Shown one piece after another: positions 31,050 through 41,803 of a stretch of 64,000 nt of DNA. This DNA comes from Bathynomus jamesi. Lineage: Eukaryota > Arthropoda > Malacostraca > Isopoda > Cirolanidae. Position 1 is the first letter of the stretch. Each line of letters opens with the position of its first letter. The notes beneath the pieces are model-generated. The model did no database searches, had not been told where the DNA came from, and saw nothing but the letters and a program-made list of their open reading frames with translations. The translations under genes were made by a program, and so were the position numbers. The DNA lies in the NCBI GenBank assembly GCA_023014485.1, contig JAJOZX010001727.1, forward strand, positions 708,001 to 772,000, in the 5' to 3' direction.

Positions 31050-33638
31050 AGATTTTAAAAGATAATAATGGTCTTACTGAGCCATCAGACAGAGTTAAAA
31101 CTTTAGGTATGAACTGTATTTGGATGCAACTTCTAACAGTCATGATTCAATCTGTACTAAAGGTTTTAAACTTGATGAGGAAGCAAATACTAAAAGACAA
31201 ATATTATCAGAGGCTTCCAAATTTTTGATCCCATGGGTCTATTCCTGCCTTCAACAATAAAATCAAAGATTCTCCTCCAAGAAATTTGGAGGACAAATGT
31301 TGGGTGGGATGATCCAATAACAAATGAAAATCAAAAATCTTGGAAGAAGTTAGCTACTGATTTAACCAAAGTGCAGAACATTAAAATTCAAAGGTGCTGT
31401 GGGTTTAGGGATAAGCCCCAGAGACTTCATGTGTTTGCTGATGCAAGCACACAAGCTTATGGGTGCTGTGCGTATCTTGTAAGCCCTACAGAAAGTCATC
31501 TAATTTATGCCAAAGGGAAAGTAGCACCTCTCAAACCTACCCGAACCATACCTCAATTGGAACTATTGGCTGCTACATTAGCCATTAAAACCATTTCATT
31601 GCTTAAGGATGCTTACTATGATGTGTTCATAACTAATATCCACGTCTGGCTTGACAGTCAGATTTGTCTTGCATGGATACGGAATGATAGCATTAATAGT
31701 AAGAATATCTTTGTAAGAAATAGGCTAAAAAAAATAGCTAACGCTAATGAAAGCCTACAAGTAAACTTTCACTATGTTCCAACTAAACAGAATCCAGCAG
31801 ACTTTCTGACCAGAGGTTTATCCTACAAGTTGTTGAAGTCAAACAAAACTTGGTTTATGGGACCTAAGTGGCTCTGTAATACAGACCAATGGCCTGTGGA
31901 ACAAGTTAACTTGACATTAAATTTAATCTTTTCAAATGAAAAGGTTGAACCAATCACTAATTATGAAAAGTATTCTGATTTCCACAAACTTGTCAGGGTG
32001 ACAGCCTACTGTTTGAGGTTTGCTCACAACTGTTTAGCTACAATTAACAAACAGCTAAATAAAAATAATCATAATTATACAGAGGTTGCAACCCAATACT
32101 GGATAGGCCAAGCCCAACAAAAAGAGTACAATAAAGAGTTAGAATTCTTAACTAATGGGAAACAAACAAAAGAACCTGTACCATCAGTAGTTGTGGATCT
32201 AAACTTGTTCAGGGATGAGGAAGGCCTTCTAAGGTGTAAAGGGAGATTAGACAAATCAAAACTGTCATACAAAAGCAAAAATCCAATCCTTTTACCTAGA
32301 TTTAGCTATTTGACAACATTAATAATCAGGAAAACACACAATGATGTATATCATATGGGGGTACCACAGACACTAACTACATTAAGAAAAACTTATTGGA
32401 TACCCAAGGGAAGGATCACTGTTAAAACAGTCCTGAGTGAGTGTGTTACATGTAGGCGTATTCATGCTAGGCCCTATAGGAAACCAAATCCTCCTGCTTT
32501 GCCAGAGGAGAGAGTTACTCTCAACAGACCCTTTGAGACTGTAGGCATTGACTATACAGGAGCATTGACTGTAGGGGTGGGTGACACTGAACAAAAAATG
32601 TACATTGTACTGTTTACATGTGCAGCCTCACGAGCTGTTTATTTGGATGTTGTGGAGGACCTAACAGCAGAATCTTTTGTTGCTGTCTTTAAGAGATTCT
32701 GTGCACGACATTCAGTACCCAAGACAGTTTGGACTGACAATGCTACATATTTCAAAGCTGGTGAACAAGTCATCCACGACTTGTTAAGCAATGAAATCAC
32801 ACAATTATATATACAAAATACAAACATAAAGTGGAAGTATATTCCGGTTGCCTCTCCTTGGTATGGTTCTATCTGGGAGAGGAATATACAGACAGTAAAG
32901 AATTGCTTGAAGAAAGCAATTGGCAAAAAACAGATACACTTATTTGGGTTACTCACTCTCCTGGCTGAGATTGAGAACATCATTAACAATAGGCCACTCA
33001 CTTATGTGAGTGACAACATTAATGACCCAGAACCATTAACTCCAAATCATTTGATTCGGGGAGAACAAGTTAGTCTCTTGCCGGACTACAATATAGACTC
33101 TTCAGAAGACCCAAACTGGACTCAACGACATGATGAGCTCCAGACTAAGTTACAATATTTAACTAGAGTTAAAGCTCATTTCATAAAACAGTGGAAAACT
33201 GAGTACTTGATGGGTCTAAGGGAGAGACATAAACAAATGACTAAGAAGGATTGGTCTGACACAATTAAGGTAGGGGACCTTGTTCTCATACATGACAGTA
33301 CTCCAAGACAAAACTGGCCTCTGGCTAGAGTTTCAGAACTCAGACCAGGGGCAGATGGGGTAACAAGAGTGGTCAAATTAAGGACTTCAACGGGTGACAC
33401 AACAAGAGACATTTCTCTTTTGTACCCTTTAGAGTCTGGACCCAAAACAATGGACTTTGGAGAACCTTCTCCACTGACAGTAACAACTGGAGACACTGAA
33501 CTTCCAGTAACTATTCCTTTGACAGTAGGAGTGGTAACGCATCCTACTACAACATTGACAGACACAAGACCTCAGCGACAAACAGCATTAAAGGCGCGAC
33601 TATTTTTACATCAAAAAATAGATGCTGGGGAATTGTAA
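31050..33638 (+). pseudogene. pol: BEL copy 2 pol: RNase H and integrase (long open part from 31233)
   Basis: After short frame slips near 31110 and 31220 (a missing G and a missing A relative to copy 1), an 801-codon frame runs from 31233 to 33638. It holds the DPMGLFLPSTIKSK segment, RNase H (VFADASTQAYG, LELLAATLAIK, WLDSQICLAWI), the integrase zinc finger (HMGVPQTLTTL, CVTCRRIH), the DDE core (GIDYTGAL, WTDNATYFKAG, SPWYGSIWERN) and the DUF5641 tail. The long intact stretch suggests selection until very recently. Confidence 0.93.
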
Positions 33639-33874
33639 TTTTATCTTCTAACTTTCATTTTTTCTTTTCTTATGGTAAAGACCATAGACAGTTTCATCCT
33701 ATGGATGTATATTTTCTCTTCTAATTAAATGCTACACCTTCTCCATGAGAAGGTGAGGATAGGCACTGTTAATCAGATTAACAGGCATTTACAGTTAAAT
33801 AGTTAGCTAGTCTACACTCAGACAAAAATTGGTGACATTGACACCAAAATTTTTATCTCCCGGGGCCCCCAGTA
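33639..33874 (+). other. BEL copy 2 3' untranslated region
   Basis: Non-coding; it matches 20384-20621, including the AAGGTG hairpin and the C/G-rich block before the LTR. Confidence 0.75.
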
Positions 33875-34550
33875 TATGGAAAACTGATGAGTGGGTAGTT
33901 GGGAGGTAACGAAAATGGTTCACTGAGTAGGTAGGTAGTTAATCTAACAATCATTAAATTCCTTTTATGTCAATAACTGGGTGGATGAAACCAATTGGTT
34001 GCTCACCAGAGTTATTCTCCACACTAGTATTTATATACTGTGTGGGAGGAGCGTGCTCGGTAATAAGGATACATTACCGCTCAACCAACCGAGGAATAAA
34101 CCAAGACAACGCTGGTACGAGAAGCCCCGCGAAGAGGAGAACAAAGGGAGAACGAAAACGAGGAACGGGGCGAGAGGACGTACCAGCAAAGTGCGCTCTC
34201 GAAAACATAACCGGAGAAGGGAGACACTCCGATAACAAAAAGTAAGTGACTAATTGAGTTTTTACACCAAAGTTAATCTCATTAAATTAAGCTGGGTCAG
34301 ACAAGTTAGGCCTACATTGTGGCCTAAGACCCAGCATCAACTCATAGCTTAACAAAGGTGAAGGTAGATTGCCCTAACCTAATTCTTGTGAGGAATCCTA
34401 CTGTGGACCTCAATTTATCTGCCCGCTCTGGACCATTTCCGGAATCTCTAGGCTGACCCCTCTAGGCTAGACTTGATCTACTCTATAGTTAGACTGGAGA
34501 TATAAGGGGTGGGTTAATTGTGGACCAATTCATACAGAGCATTTTTCGCA
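33875..34550 (+). repeat. BEL copy 2 3' LTR
   Basis: Nearly identical to 27098-27772. The two differences I see are an A/G at the GGGAGGAGC site and one extra G in AGCTGGGTCAG. Confidence 0.93.
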
Positions 34551-34886
34551 CCCACTTACCCCCACCCTTCCCCCATTACCCCCAAGGGGGGAAGGGGGCT
34601 GGCAGCTTGCAAAGGATTTACTTTAATTTTTTTTGGTTTTCCCCATTAACCCCACCCCCTCCCCCATTACCCCACCCCTCCCCCATTTTGTGCCAAAATT
34701 ATGATTAAAAATGAAGAAATGGGAAGAACTGTACCCCTAAAAGGGGGGGCGAAGGATTTATGTTAGCAAATTTTTTTTAGCATCGGCACTGCACAATAAA
34801 AGGACACATCGAATGGTGAAAACCGCATTGTTCTACACCAATTGTAGCGACCTGTAGGTGTGTGCAAAAAAACTGTTACATATATA
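34551..34886. repeat. C-rich minisatellite and dispersed repeat, copy 2
   Basis: 34551-34686 continues the C-rich tract interrupted by BEL copy 2, including the GGGGGCTGGCAGCTTGC segment. 34687-34876 matches 26316-26513. A TA tract follows, into which a mariner inserted. Confidence 0.8.
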
Positions 34887-35690
34887 TCGGGTGGTCCGAA
34901 AAAAATGACGCATTTTTTAAAAATTAATATCTCAGTAACCCCCTTCCTTATCATGACAATTTTTATATGCAAGATACTTTCAAACTTCTTTTTTTGAATG
35001 CAAGAAACGGAATTCTGATATCTTTTATAGTTTTCTCGCAATTAACAAAAGTAACAACATGGGTCAAAAAAACGAATATCATGAGAAAGGAAAAATTTAA
35101 TCAGAAATTTAACTAATTAATTTGCAGTAAATGATCGATTGGACCACCACTCTGTTGACACACTAATCTAAGTCTTTTCTTCCACACAAAAATAATACTT
35201 CTTACTTCATTAATGCCAATTTCTTGCCAAGATTCAAGTATTTTACTTTTTAATTCTGATTCGGTGAATTTTTCTCGTCGACCTCGGTAAACCTTCTCTT
35301 TTAGTAACTCCCAAATTGAATAGTCCATAGGATTACAATCTGGGCTTTGTGGTGGCCACTCATTTTTCGTTATTAATTTTGGTGTATTGCTAATCAGAAA
35401 CGACTGTGTGGCGTAGCTTGTATGCGACGGTGCTCCATCTTGTTGAAATATGAAATCATTTTCTTGATACAGGCGACGACAATCCGGCAACAATTTTGTT
35501 CTTAAAAGTTCAATGTAATTTGCAGAATTCACCTTTGTCTTTTCAGTTTCAATAAAATGAACATCTGTCTTGCCATTCCAAGAGACCCCTGCAGATATCA
35601 TAACCTTTTTGGAGAATCTTGACGTTTCATGATATAATCTGTTTATTGAAATGTCACACTTTTTACCACGCCCGTAGACATCATTTTGAC

Positions 35691-36245
35691 ATGAGGGGAA
35701 CACAATTCATGGCAGCAGCGACAACTAACCCACAACACCCTTGCCACTACATGTACAATCATGCACCAACACCTCGCACCATTAAGGTAACACCAGAGAG
35801 ACATTATAACCAAATACTCCATTCCATACCACGCCCCACAGACATCACACAGTACAGAAAACACATACACACACACCTAACCCACAAAGCACTGACACGA
35901 CTCGGTCCGAATGCGGTCCTAGGTGCGAAGCCGCCGCCCATTAACAGGTCAGAGATCAGCCTGAGCAGATCGGATCGAGTTAACTTAGTACGATTCCGAT
36001 GTGGACATCATCCCAACTTACGGACATATAAACACAGACTAGACAACTCCATAGACGACACCTGCCACCTGTGCCAAGACACACCACAAACAATTGAACA
36101 CATTATGACGGACTGTACCGCTCTAGCACAACAACGAACACAACACAACATCACGAGTGCGCTGAACCTCTGGTCCACTCCGGAGAGGGCGATCGGTTAC
36201 CTGCGTGCCGCCGGCTTGCTCGATCAGGGTGGGCTGATCGGCTAA
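35691..36245 (+). pseudogene. LINE ORF2 C-terminal fragment
   Basis: The open frame reads through PRTIKVTPERHYNQILHSIP, LSRSDRVNLVRFRCGHHPNL and a CHLCQDTPQTIEHIMTDC knuckle (CX2C...HX4C). This is the typical C-terminus of non-LTR retrotransposon ORF2 proteins of the I/R1/Jockey type. It ends LLDQGGLIG with TAA immediately followed by ACAACAAC. The reading frame continues upstream into antisense mariner sequence, but that part is not LINE. Confidence 0.85.
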
Positions 36246-36254
36246 ACAACAACA
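35691..36254 (+). mobile_element. 5'-truncated LINE in the mariner transposase
   Basis: Flanked by a 13-bp target duplication ACATCATTTTGAC (35678-35690 and 36255-36267), as expected for target-primed reverse transcription. The 564 bp carry only the C-terminal coding end. The tail is (AAC)n at 36244-36254 and overlaps the stop codon. Confidence 0.92.
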
Positions 36255-37102
36255 ACATCATTTTGACGGTTTCGCGGAATTTCTAGAGTGAAATCTTTTT
36301 CATCCGTGAAGACTATCTTTTTAATATCAACGACAGAGAAATTATCAAGTAACTTTCTGCACCTTGTTTTTCTTTTATCCTTAACAGTATCACTTTTTCT
36401 AGAAGATACTATTCTTTTGAAGGCTTTTAGTTTTTGTGCTTTAATTATTCGGTGTACAGAAGTCTTTCCAATATTCAAATGTTTAGCAATTGTTCTTTGT
36501 GACAAATGACTTCCTGGTTTATCTTCTTGAGAGCAGATTTTATCGTTGATGTAATCCACATTTTCTGGAACCGAAGCTGTTTTAGGTCTACCGCTTCCTG
36601 GTTTTCTGGCAGTACTTCCCGATTCGCGAATCTTCTTTAAGAGTCTTTCCACTGCACGCCTTTTCCACTTTTTGCCGGGAAACTCTTGCAATAACCTTCC
36701 AGTCTTCCATCCTTTTTCACAGTAACAATTTTTAATGAGAATACGATCTTCCTCTGACAACATCATTAAGGGTACTGACGAATTGTTAAAAAATAAAAAT
36801 ATCCACAATTTGACTTGTTCATTCCTGTAGAGTTTTGTAATAACTTGCAAAAATATCGCATGATATCGTATAAAAATGATATCGTATAAAAAACGGATAT
36901 TATATTGCGATTTTTGTTTTTTTTGACCCATGTTGTTACTTTTGTTAATTGCGAGAAAACTATAAAAGATATCAGAATTCCGTTTCTTGCATTCAAAAAA
37001 AGAAGTTTGAAAGTATCTTGCATATAAAAATTGTCATGATAAGGAAGGGGGTTACTGAGATATTAATTTTTAAAAAATGCGTCATTTTTTTCGGACCACC
37101 CG

Positions 37103-37128
37103 ATATATATATATATATTTATTTATAT
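37103..37128. repeat. (TA)n microsatellite
   Basis: TA/TTTA tract between the mariner and the next transposon. Confidence 0.8.
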
Positions 37129-39981
37129 ATAATTTAGGGTGATTCAAATATGGGGGTAAAAAAATTTTTATTTTATTTTAATGTGTTCAACCCTTTAAAT
37201 GGTTCATTTCAGCATAAAAACAACTACCCTAAAATATTTTAGCAAATTTTTAATTTTTAGGGGTTGCTACCAGCAATTAAAAATTGACAGAACGACTCAA
37301 ATTGTCAAATTTTTCCGATATTGTTATACAGTTTTCCACACCACCCAGGAGGTACAGTACAAGGCGCATTGTTTTTTTTTAATGTGGAAAGCTACCCCGT
37401 AGGTCCTACCATAACCACAAGTATGCATAATTAAACTAGCATGATATTTGAGACATTAGCTGTCCTTACTTCATCAATGTTTCTTTTTTTCTATCAGGGT
37501 AAACAGCCCTGTAGTTTTTCACTACTTGTAGCAAGAATTGTTTTTGATCTTCGTCATGTGTTAGTAATTTATTATATTCATCCATTAATTTTACTCCTCT
37601 TTCCGCTATATCATTCACGACTTTCCACTGTTTGATAGATTTCTTAGCGGAGTTATACTCTTCATCATTATGCCATTCTTTAGCATCTTTGAGTAAAAAT
37701 TTTGAACTAAATTCTGTTATTGTAAAGAATCTTTGAGTATTTGATGTGACAAAATCTTCTAATTTCTTCGTTGGAATAAGTGCAGGATCTAGAAAAGCCC
37801 GTTTTGCAGGAAGAGTTTCTGTTGTATTTTGCAAGGCCTTTACCATTTTGTTTTTTGTTTCAGTAAGCACTTCATCATCATAAAAGGCCAAGGCTACCAG
37901 TTCTTCTGATAGGTACCAGAGGTGACCTAACAGTTTTTTAATAGCAACAGATGCAATTGTGGCATTTATTTGTTTGTAGACTACAAGATTCTGTAATAAT
38001 TCCAGATCAAGGCGAGGAGCGCAAGATGGCACAGGAGCTGTAAACCATGCCTTTACCTATAACCGAGTAGCAAATAGACAGATGTCTTTTAGTCCTTTTT
38101 TGTCTTTTACTGAAATTTTGAACTGAGATTTGAACAAAAAATTTTAATGACTATATAATTTTGGCCATCCACCTAGCCCGATGAAGTCTCGCTGAATGTT
38201 TAAATTTGATTCCACCTTTTGGTTCACCTCCCAAAAAAATAATTGTTAACTGCAATAGTTCTAAGTAATCGTCTCTTGGTTGGAATGTATCTAGTTGATT
38301 TGCTGCAAATGTAATTATGTCATCTTTGATGTCATGAATATTTTCATAGATATCTGGATCTGATAATGCTGTTTCGTAGTCTTCCTTATTAATGCTTGAC
38401 CATTTTTCTCTGAACTTCTTAAAAAGGACTATATCTGGGCCAGAAGATGGTGATAAAGACTTTGAAACAACAGCTTCCAGCATAATTTCAAATATGTGGT
38501 GTCGACATGCCAGACACAATAAATCGTTGTCGAATTTTTGTTCTAGAAGAATAGCTGCACCATTTCTAGGACCAGTAGTGGTTGGTGTTGTATCGAAACA
38601 TGCATTTTATTTGTTCGCAGATGCCCCATTCAAGCGATGTCTGATACACACAGCATTTGCTGTCAGGAGACCAGTACTTGAATCCAGTTTAGGCAAACCA
38701 AGAAGTTGATCAACGCCTTCTCCTGAAACCAATAAGGGCAGACGGTCAACAATATGCATTCCTGTAATATCTTCAATTAATTTTCCATCCCAGTGAATTG
38801 TTAGGGGCACCTCTGGCTTGAATTCTTCTTTCAGGTTCTCTGCAATTTTCTTTCTATATTTTATCCTCTCACTACGAATAGAAGAGTAGCTAACATTGTA
38901 CTCTTCTGGATTTTTTCCTAACTTTGAATTGTTGGCATTAAAACTAGAGACGCATTTCTATCATTCAATTTTGCAACATCAAGACTTCCTAATAATTTAT
39001 CATCAAACAATTTTCTACGTTTGCCAACCTTACTTTTCCATGTTGAAGGTTGTGCAGCACAGAAACCAGATTCATCACTTTTACTCTCCTCTGATTCTGA
39101 TGATGTACTGGTGAGTATGACAGCCTCTTCATTCTTCTTTCTGTTGATCTCTTCTTCTGCTTTTCTGCTGCTCTTTGCTCTTTTTTAGCAACAGCCTTAT
39201 CAATGGTACCCATTTTTCCATGACGTCCTTTCTCACGTTGCATTTTCAGTAATTTCTTATCTTCTATTTTTATAAGCTGCATAGCATTCTCATGAGCAAT
39301 GTCAAATAAGTTTTCCAGTTTATCTTTCCAATTTCTTCTTTATTATTTAAATTTTGTGATCTTTTCAATTTGCTTGCTTTGTTTTTCTTAAGCAGCTGCC
39401 ATTCCTTCAGTATTCCTTAAATTTTATCTACTACATGTATTCTTTGTTTTGCTGGTATTCCTGCCTTTTTCCAAACTGCTAGCACATCTGCAGTAGAGCA
39501 GCATGATTCTCTAATGCCTTGCTTTTTAATATTTCTGTAGTGCATGAAGAGGGCCATCATTTCCTTCTCTGATGGTAATACGGATGTTTTTAGTACTGCA
39601 GAGGGCTGCCCAATTAGCCATACTTCAGTTTCTTTTCTCGTAGAACTTCTCCCAACTGAGCAACTAGGTGATGGTGAGTTAGGCCTAGCTTCCATAATCG
39701 ATTAATTGGTATCAAAATTACGAGTTCCAAACAACAATTAAAAGCAAGCTAGTATATAAACCATTAATTAAAAATTCTGAAATATAAACAATTAAACATA
39801 AAATCATAAGTTGTAAAAACAAACAAATTGAAAAAAAGGGAAACTTTGACGCCTCGTAGCACATAGTAAATTTTATTTAAAATTCACCAAATTTGGCATA
39901 CACTACTTTTTTGTCATGGGGAACAAAAATACAGGTTGAACAATTAAAAAAAAAACTTCGATTTTTTGAATCACCCTAAAT

Positions 39982-39984
<3 letters not shown>
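37129..39984 (-). mobile_element. Unclassified DNA transposon TE-X
   Basis: The left end ATAATTTAGGGTGATTCAAA and the right end TTGAATCACCCTAAATTAT are inverted repeats embedded in TA tracts, so the target duplication cannot be defined. The 2.85-kb element carries a decayed minus-strand gene. Fragments of its right end are used many times in the array at 40088-54204. I do not recognise the superfamily with certainty. Confidence 0.8.
37466..39695 (-). pseudogene. Decayed transposase-like gene of TE-X
   Basis: Minus-strand pieces in order are MEARPNSPSPSCSVGRSS and LPSEKEMMALFMHYRNIKK (39695-39417), a Lys/Arg-rich piece (39282-38989), and TIHWDGKLIEDITGMHIVDR with LPLLVSGEGVDQLLGLPKL (38810-38607). 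After an in-frame TAA come NACFDTTPTTTGPRNGAAIL and CLACRHHIFEIMLEAV (to 38151), then LHRARWMAKII and LWYLSEELVALAFYDDEV (38032-37466). The FDTT and ACRHHI motifs look like an RNase H-type transposase core and recur, as I recall, in many arthropod and cnidarian repeat proteins. Several frameshifts and stops disable it. Confidence 0.72.

Positions 39985-40009
<25 letters not shown>
39985..40009. repeat. (TA)n microsatellite
   Basis: TA tract between TE-X and the 64-bp palindrome. Confidence 0.9.
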
Positions 40010-40014
<5 letters not shown>

Positions 40015-40073
40015 CTGGGCAGTACCGCGTTACGTAACGGCCGTTATTTGTAACGCGTTACTGCCCAGCTCTG
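40010..40073. mobile_element. 64-bp palindromic hAT-A end pair
   Basis: It begins CAGAGCTGGGCAGTA and ends TACTGCCCAGCTCTG. The whole 64 bp is a near-perfect palindrome centred on an ACGTAACGGCCGTTAT core. It consists of nothing but two hAT-A ends fused head to head, with TA tracts on both sides. Confidence 0.8.
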
Positions 40074-40087
40074 TGTATATATATATA

Positions 40088-40208
40088 TAATTTAGGGTGA
40101 TTCAAAAAAATCGAAGTTTTTTTTTTTAATTGTTCAACCTGTATTTTTGTTCCCCATGACAAAAAAGTAGTGTATGCCAAATTTGGTGAATTTTAAATTA
40201 CTATGTGC
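40088..40208 (-). repeat. Inverted copy of the TE-X right end
   Basis: Reverse complement of about 39860-39984, from AATTTAGGGTGATTC to TAAATTACTATGTGCAATTA. Together with the TE-X right end it forms an inverted repeat around the 64-bp palindrome. Confidence 0.85.
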
Positions 40209-40265
<57 letters not shown>

Positions 40266-40270
<5 letters not shown>

Positions 40271-40478
40271 CTGGGCAGTAACGCGTTACAAATAACGGCC
40301 GTTACGTAACGCGGTACTTTTTTAGTAACGGTAGCGGTAACGGCGTTACATTTCAAATCAAGTAACTCTTTCAGTAACGACGTTACTTTTTAGGGAAATA
40401 CATTCGTTAGTCGTTACTCGTTACTTTTTATCGTAGCTCGCAATTAGTTTCTTTCGATCCTCACTCATTATTCATTAA
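40266..40478 (+). mobile_element. hAT-A left end (first copy)
   Basis: CAGAGCTGGGCAGTAACGC is a hAT terminus, followed by dense GTTAC/GTAAC motifs (for example TAACGGCCGTTACGTAACGC and AACGGTAGCGGTAACGGC) that resemble transposase-binding subterminal repeats. The same 213 bp opens every unit of the array. Confidence 0.88.
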
Positions 40479-40874
40479 CAGTGGCGGATTATCACTGAGG
40501 CTACTGAGGCTGAAGCCTCAGGCTCCCATGCTTGAGGGGCCCCAAATCAACTGAGTTTCGATGATATATTTCGAGATTTCGCAAACTTCTTTGATTAAAT
40601 ATGACAGAGTACACAAACTGACTAATTCCCTATTTTATTTTATGTTTTATAGGCCCTAAAGTGAAGTTTGTTCAATACCGTTTGGTTTTGGCAAACGGTA
40701 AAATACACTGTATTAAGGTTCTTTTAAGTTTGTTTCTCAATTAGCCTGAGCACCGTACATATAATTCGTGTAAATGCACTATACATGTACATGTATTGTT
40801 CATAAAAAGCTATAGAAAAGGGCACCGATATTCTTCATTGCCCCGGGGCCCCGAGATGTCTTAATCCGCCTCTG
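40479..40874. mobile_element. hAT-B MITE (first copy)
   Basis: This 396-bp element has ends CAGTGGCGGATTA and TAATCCGCCTCTG and an 8-bp duplication TTCATTAA (40471-40478 and 40875-40882). The same element in the same site is present in each long unit (45855, 47272, 48269, 52244, 54446), so it inserted once, before the array expanded. It does not encode transposase. Confidence 0.93.
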
Positions 40875-40911
40875 TTCATTAACCGTTAAAAATTTGTCCC
40901 TTCACTATGAG

Positions 40912-41460
40912 CAGAGCTGGGCAATAAATACATTGAATGTATTTAAATACTAAATACTAAATACATGGGAGAAATGTATTTAAATACTAAATACTAAATA
41001 CATTTTACGAATGTATTTAGATACTAAATACAAAATACATCAATTGTATTTAAATACATTTGTAAATACATTTTAAATTGTTATCTGCAGATATATCACT
41101 GTTTGATTCACCGGATTTGCTTGTTGAAGCCATGACACGCACACAATAAAGAAATCAACCGCTTTCGACTAAGAGTGGCACACAACTGATTGAACTGACA
41201 TGTTGAAACATGAACCATGCTGTACTACACTGTCGACGCGTCATACTGTGCTAGTACAGAACGTGTATTAAACTAGTAAAAGTATTTACATTTTCATATT
41301 TTGAGTATTTAAATACATTGTATTTAAATATTCATTAAAGTATTTAAATACTATATTTAAATACATGAAAAACAATGTATTTATAAATACAGTTCTAAAT
41401 ACACAAATGTATTTAAATACGTATTTAAATACAAATGTATTTAAATACTGCCCAGCTCTG
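40912..41460. mobile_element. hAT-C MITE
   Basis: This 549-bp element begins CAGAGCTGGGCAATAAATAC and ends CTGCCCAGCTCTG, with the duplication ACTATGAG (40904-40911 and 41461-41468). Its ends are made of TATTTAAATAC iterations. It shares the CAGAGCTGGGC terminus with hAT-A but not the GTTAC subterminal repeats. It is present only in unit 1, so it inserted after array formation. Confidence 0.93.
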
Positions 41461-41649
41461 ACTATGAGCGAGGTGTGCATGTTGGCCGTTGGCATGCTGG
41501 CAGCCTACCCCCATCCAACCTCTCCCCTACACTGACAGCAGTGTCAAAGTAAAAAGGCGAAGAACCCTGGAGCAGGGAGGGACCTAAGTTCAACAGAGGT
41601 TTCGTCATTCCTCTCATCTGGGCCTTCACGGCACGTTAGCTCTGCATCC

Positions 41650-41785
41650 TTCCCATCCACTAACTTTAAAAATATGTTTATTAAACTTGACACTCCTATA
41701 CCATCTAGTGCCGCTCTTGAGCGGGTTTTTTTCAGTAGGGAAGGATATACTGCGTCCGAAACGAGGCTCGCTCTTAGATGCAATT
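41650..41785 (+). pseudogene. hAT-A transposase C-terminal remnant (repeated in all long units)
   Basis: It reads MFIKLDTPIPSSAALERVFF, then in a shifted frame FFSVGKDILRPKRGSLLDA. This is the hAT dimerisation domain cut off at GATGCAA. The same remnant occurs at about 46470-46605, 47885-48021, 48883-49020, 52863-52995 and 55058-55235. The T-run at the frame change is present in every copy, so the frameshift predates amplification. Confidence 0.85.
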
Positions 41786-41803
41786 ATATATATATATATA
41801 TAT

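Larger units (their letters stand above)
27098..34550 (+). mobile_element. BEL/Pao LTR retrotransposon, copy 2 (full length)
   Basis: The 7453-bp element has LTRs at 27098-27772 and 33875-34550 that differ at only about two positions by eye, so insertion was recent. It sits inside a C-rich minisatellite; CCCA flanks both sides, which is ambiguous as a target duplication. Gene order is gag with DUF1759-like and three zinc knuckles, aspartic protease, TGA, RT, RNase H, integrase. No env is present. The coding frames contain several one-base losses relative to copies 1 and 3, most of them in homopolymers. Confidence 0.95.
35113..36766 (-). pseudogene. Tc1/mariner DD37D transposase, interrupted by a LINE
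   Basis: Reading on the minus strand from the ATG at 36766 (MMLSEEDRILIKNCYCEKGW), the protein has an HTH region (GSTARKPGSGRPKTASV, LSQRTIAKHLNIGKTSVHRI). The catalytic motifs are FTDEKDF, QQDGAPSH and, 37 residues after the second aspartate, NPMDYSIWE. With the 564-bp LINE and one 13-bp duplication removed, 1077 nt remain, exactly 358 codons plus stop, a normal length. The LINE insertion is therefore the only visible lesion. The transposase would cut and paste the element using TA targets. Confidence 0.92.
34887..37102 (-). mobile_element. Tc1/mariner (DD37D-type) transposon
   Basis: Inverted repeats of about 180 bp (34887-35074 and 36924-37102) begin TCGGGTGGTCCGAAAAAAAT and are flanked by TA. 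Length is 2216 bp, or 1639 bp without a LINE inserted in its transposase. The inverted repeats look nearly identical, which indicates a fairly recent insertion. Confidence 0.93.
40266..41785 (+). repeat. Array unit 1 (long)
   Basis: hAT-A left end 40266-40478, hAT-B MITE 40479-40874, hAT-A right part to GATGCAATTA. It is enlarged by the hAT-C MITE at 40912-41460 and followed by a TA tract interrupted by hAT-D. Confidence 0.9.

Noticed and set aside
35619..35690. Upstream extension of the LINE ORF into 35619-35690
   Set aside because: This part is antisense mariner transposase sequence. The LINE begins only after the target duplication at 35691.
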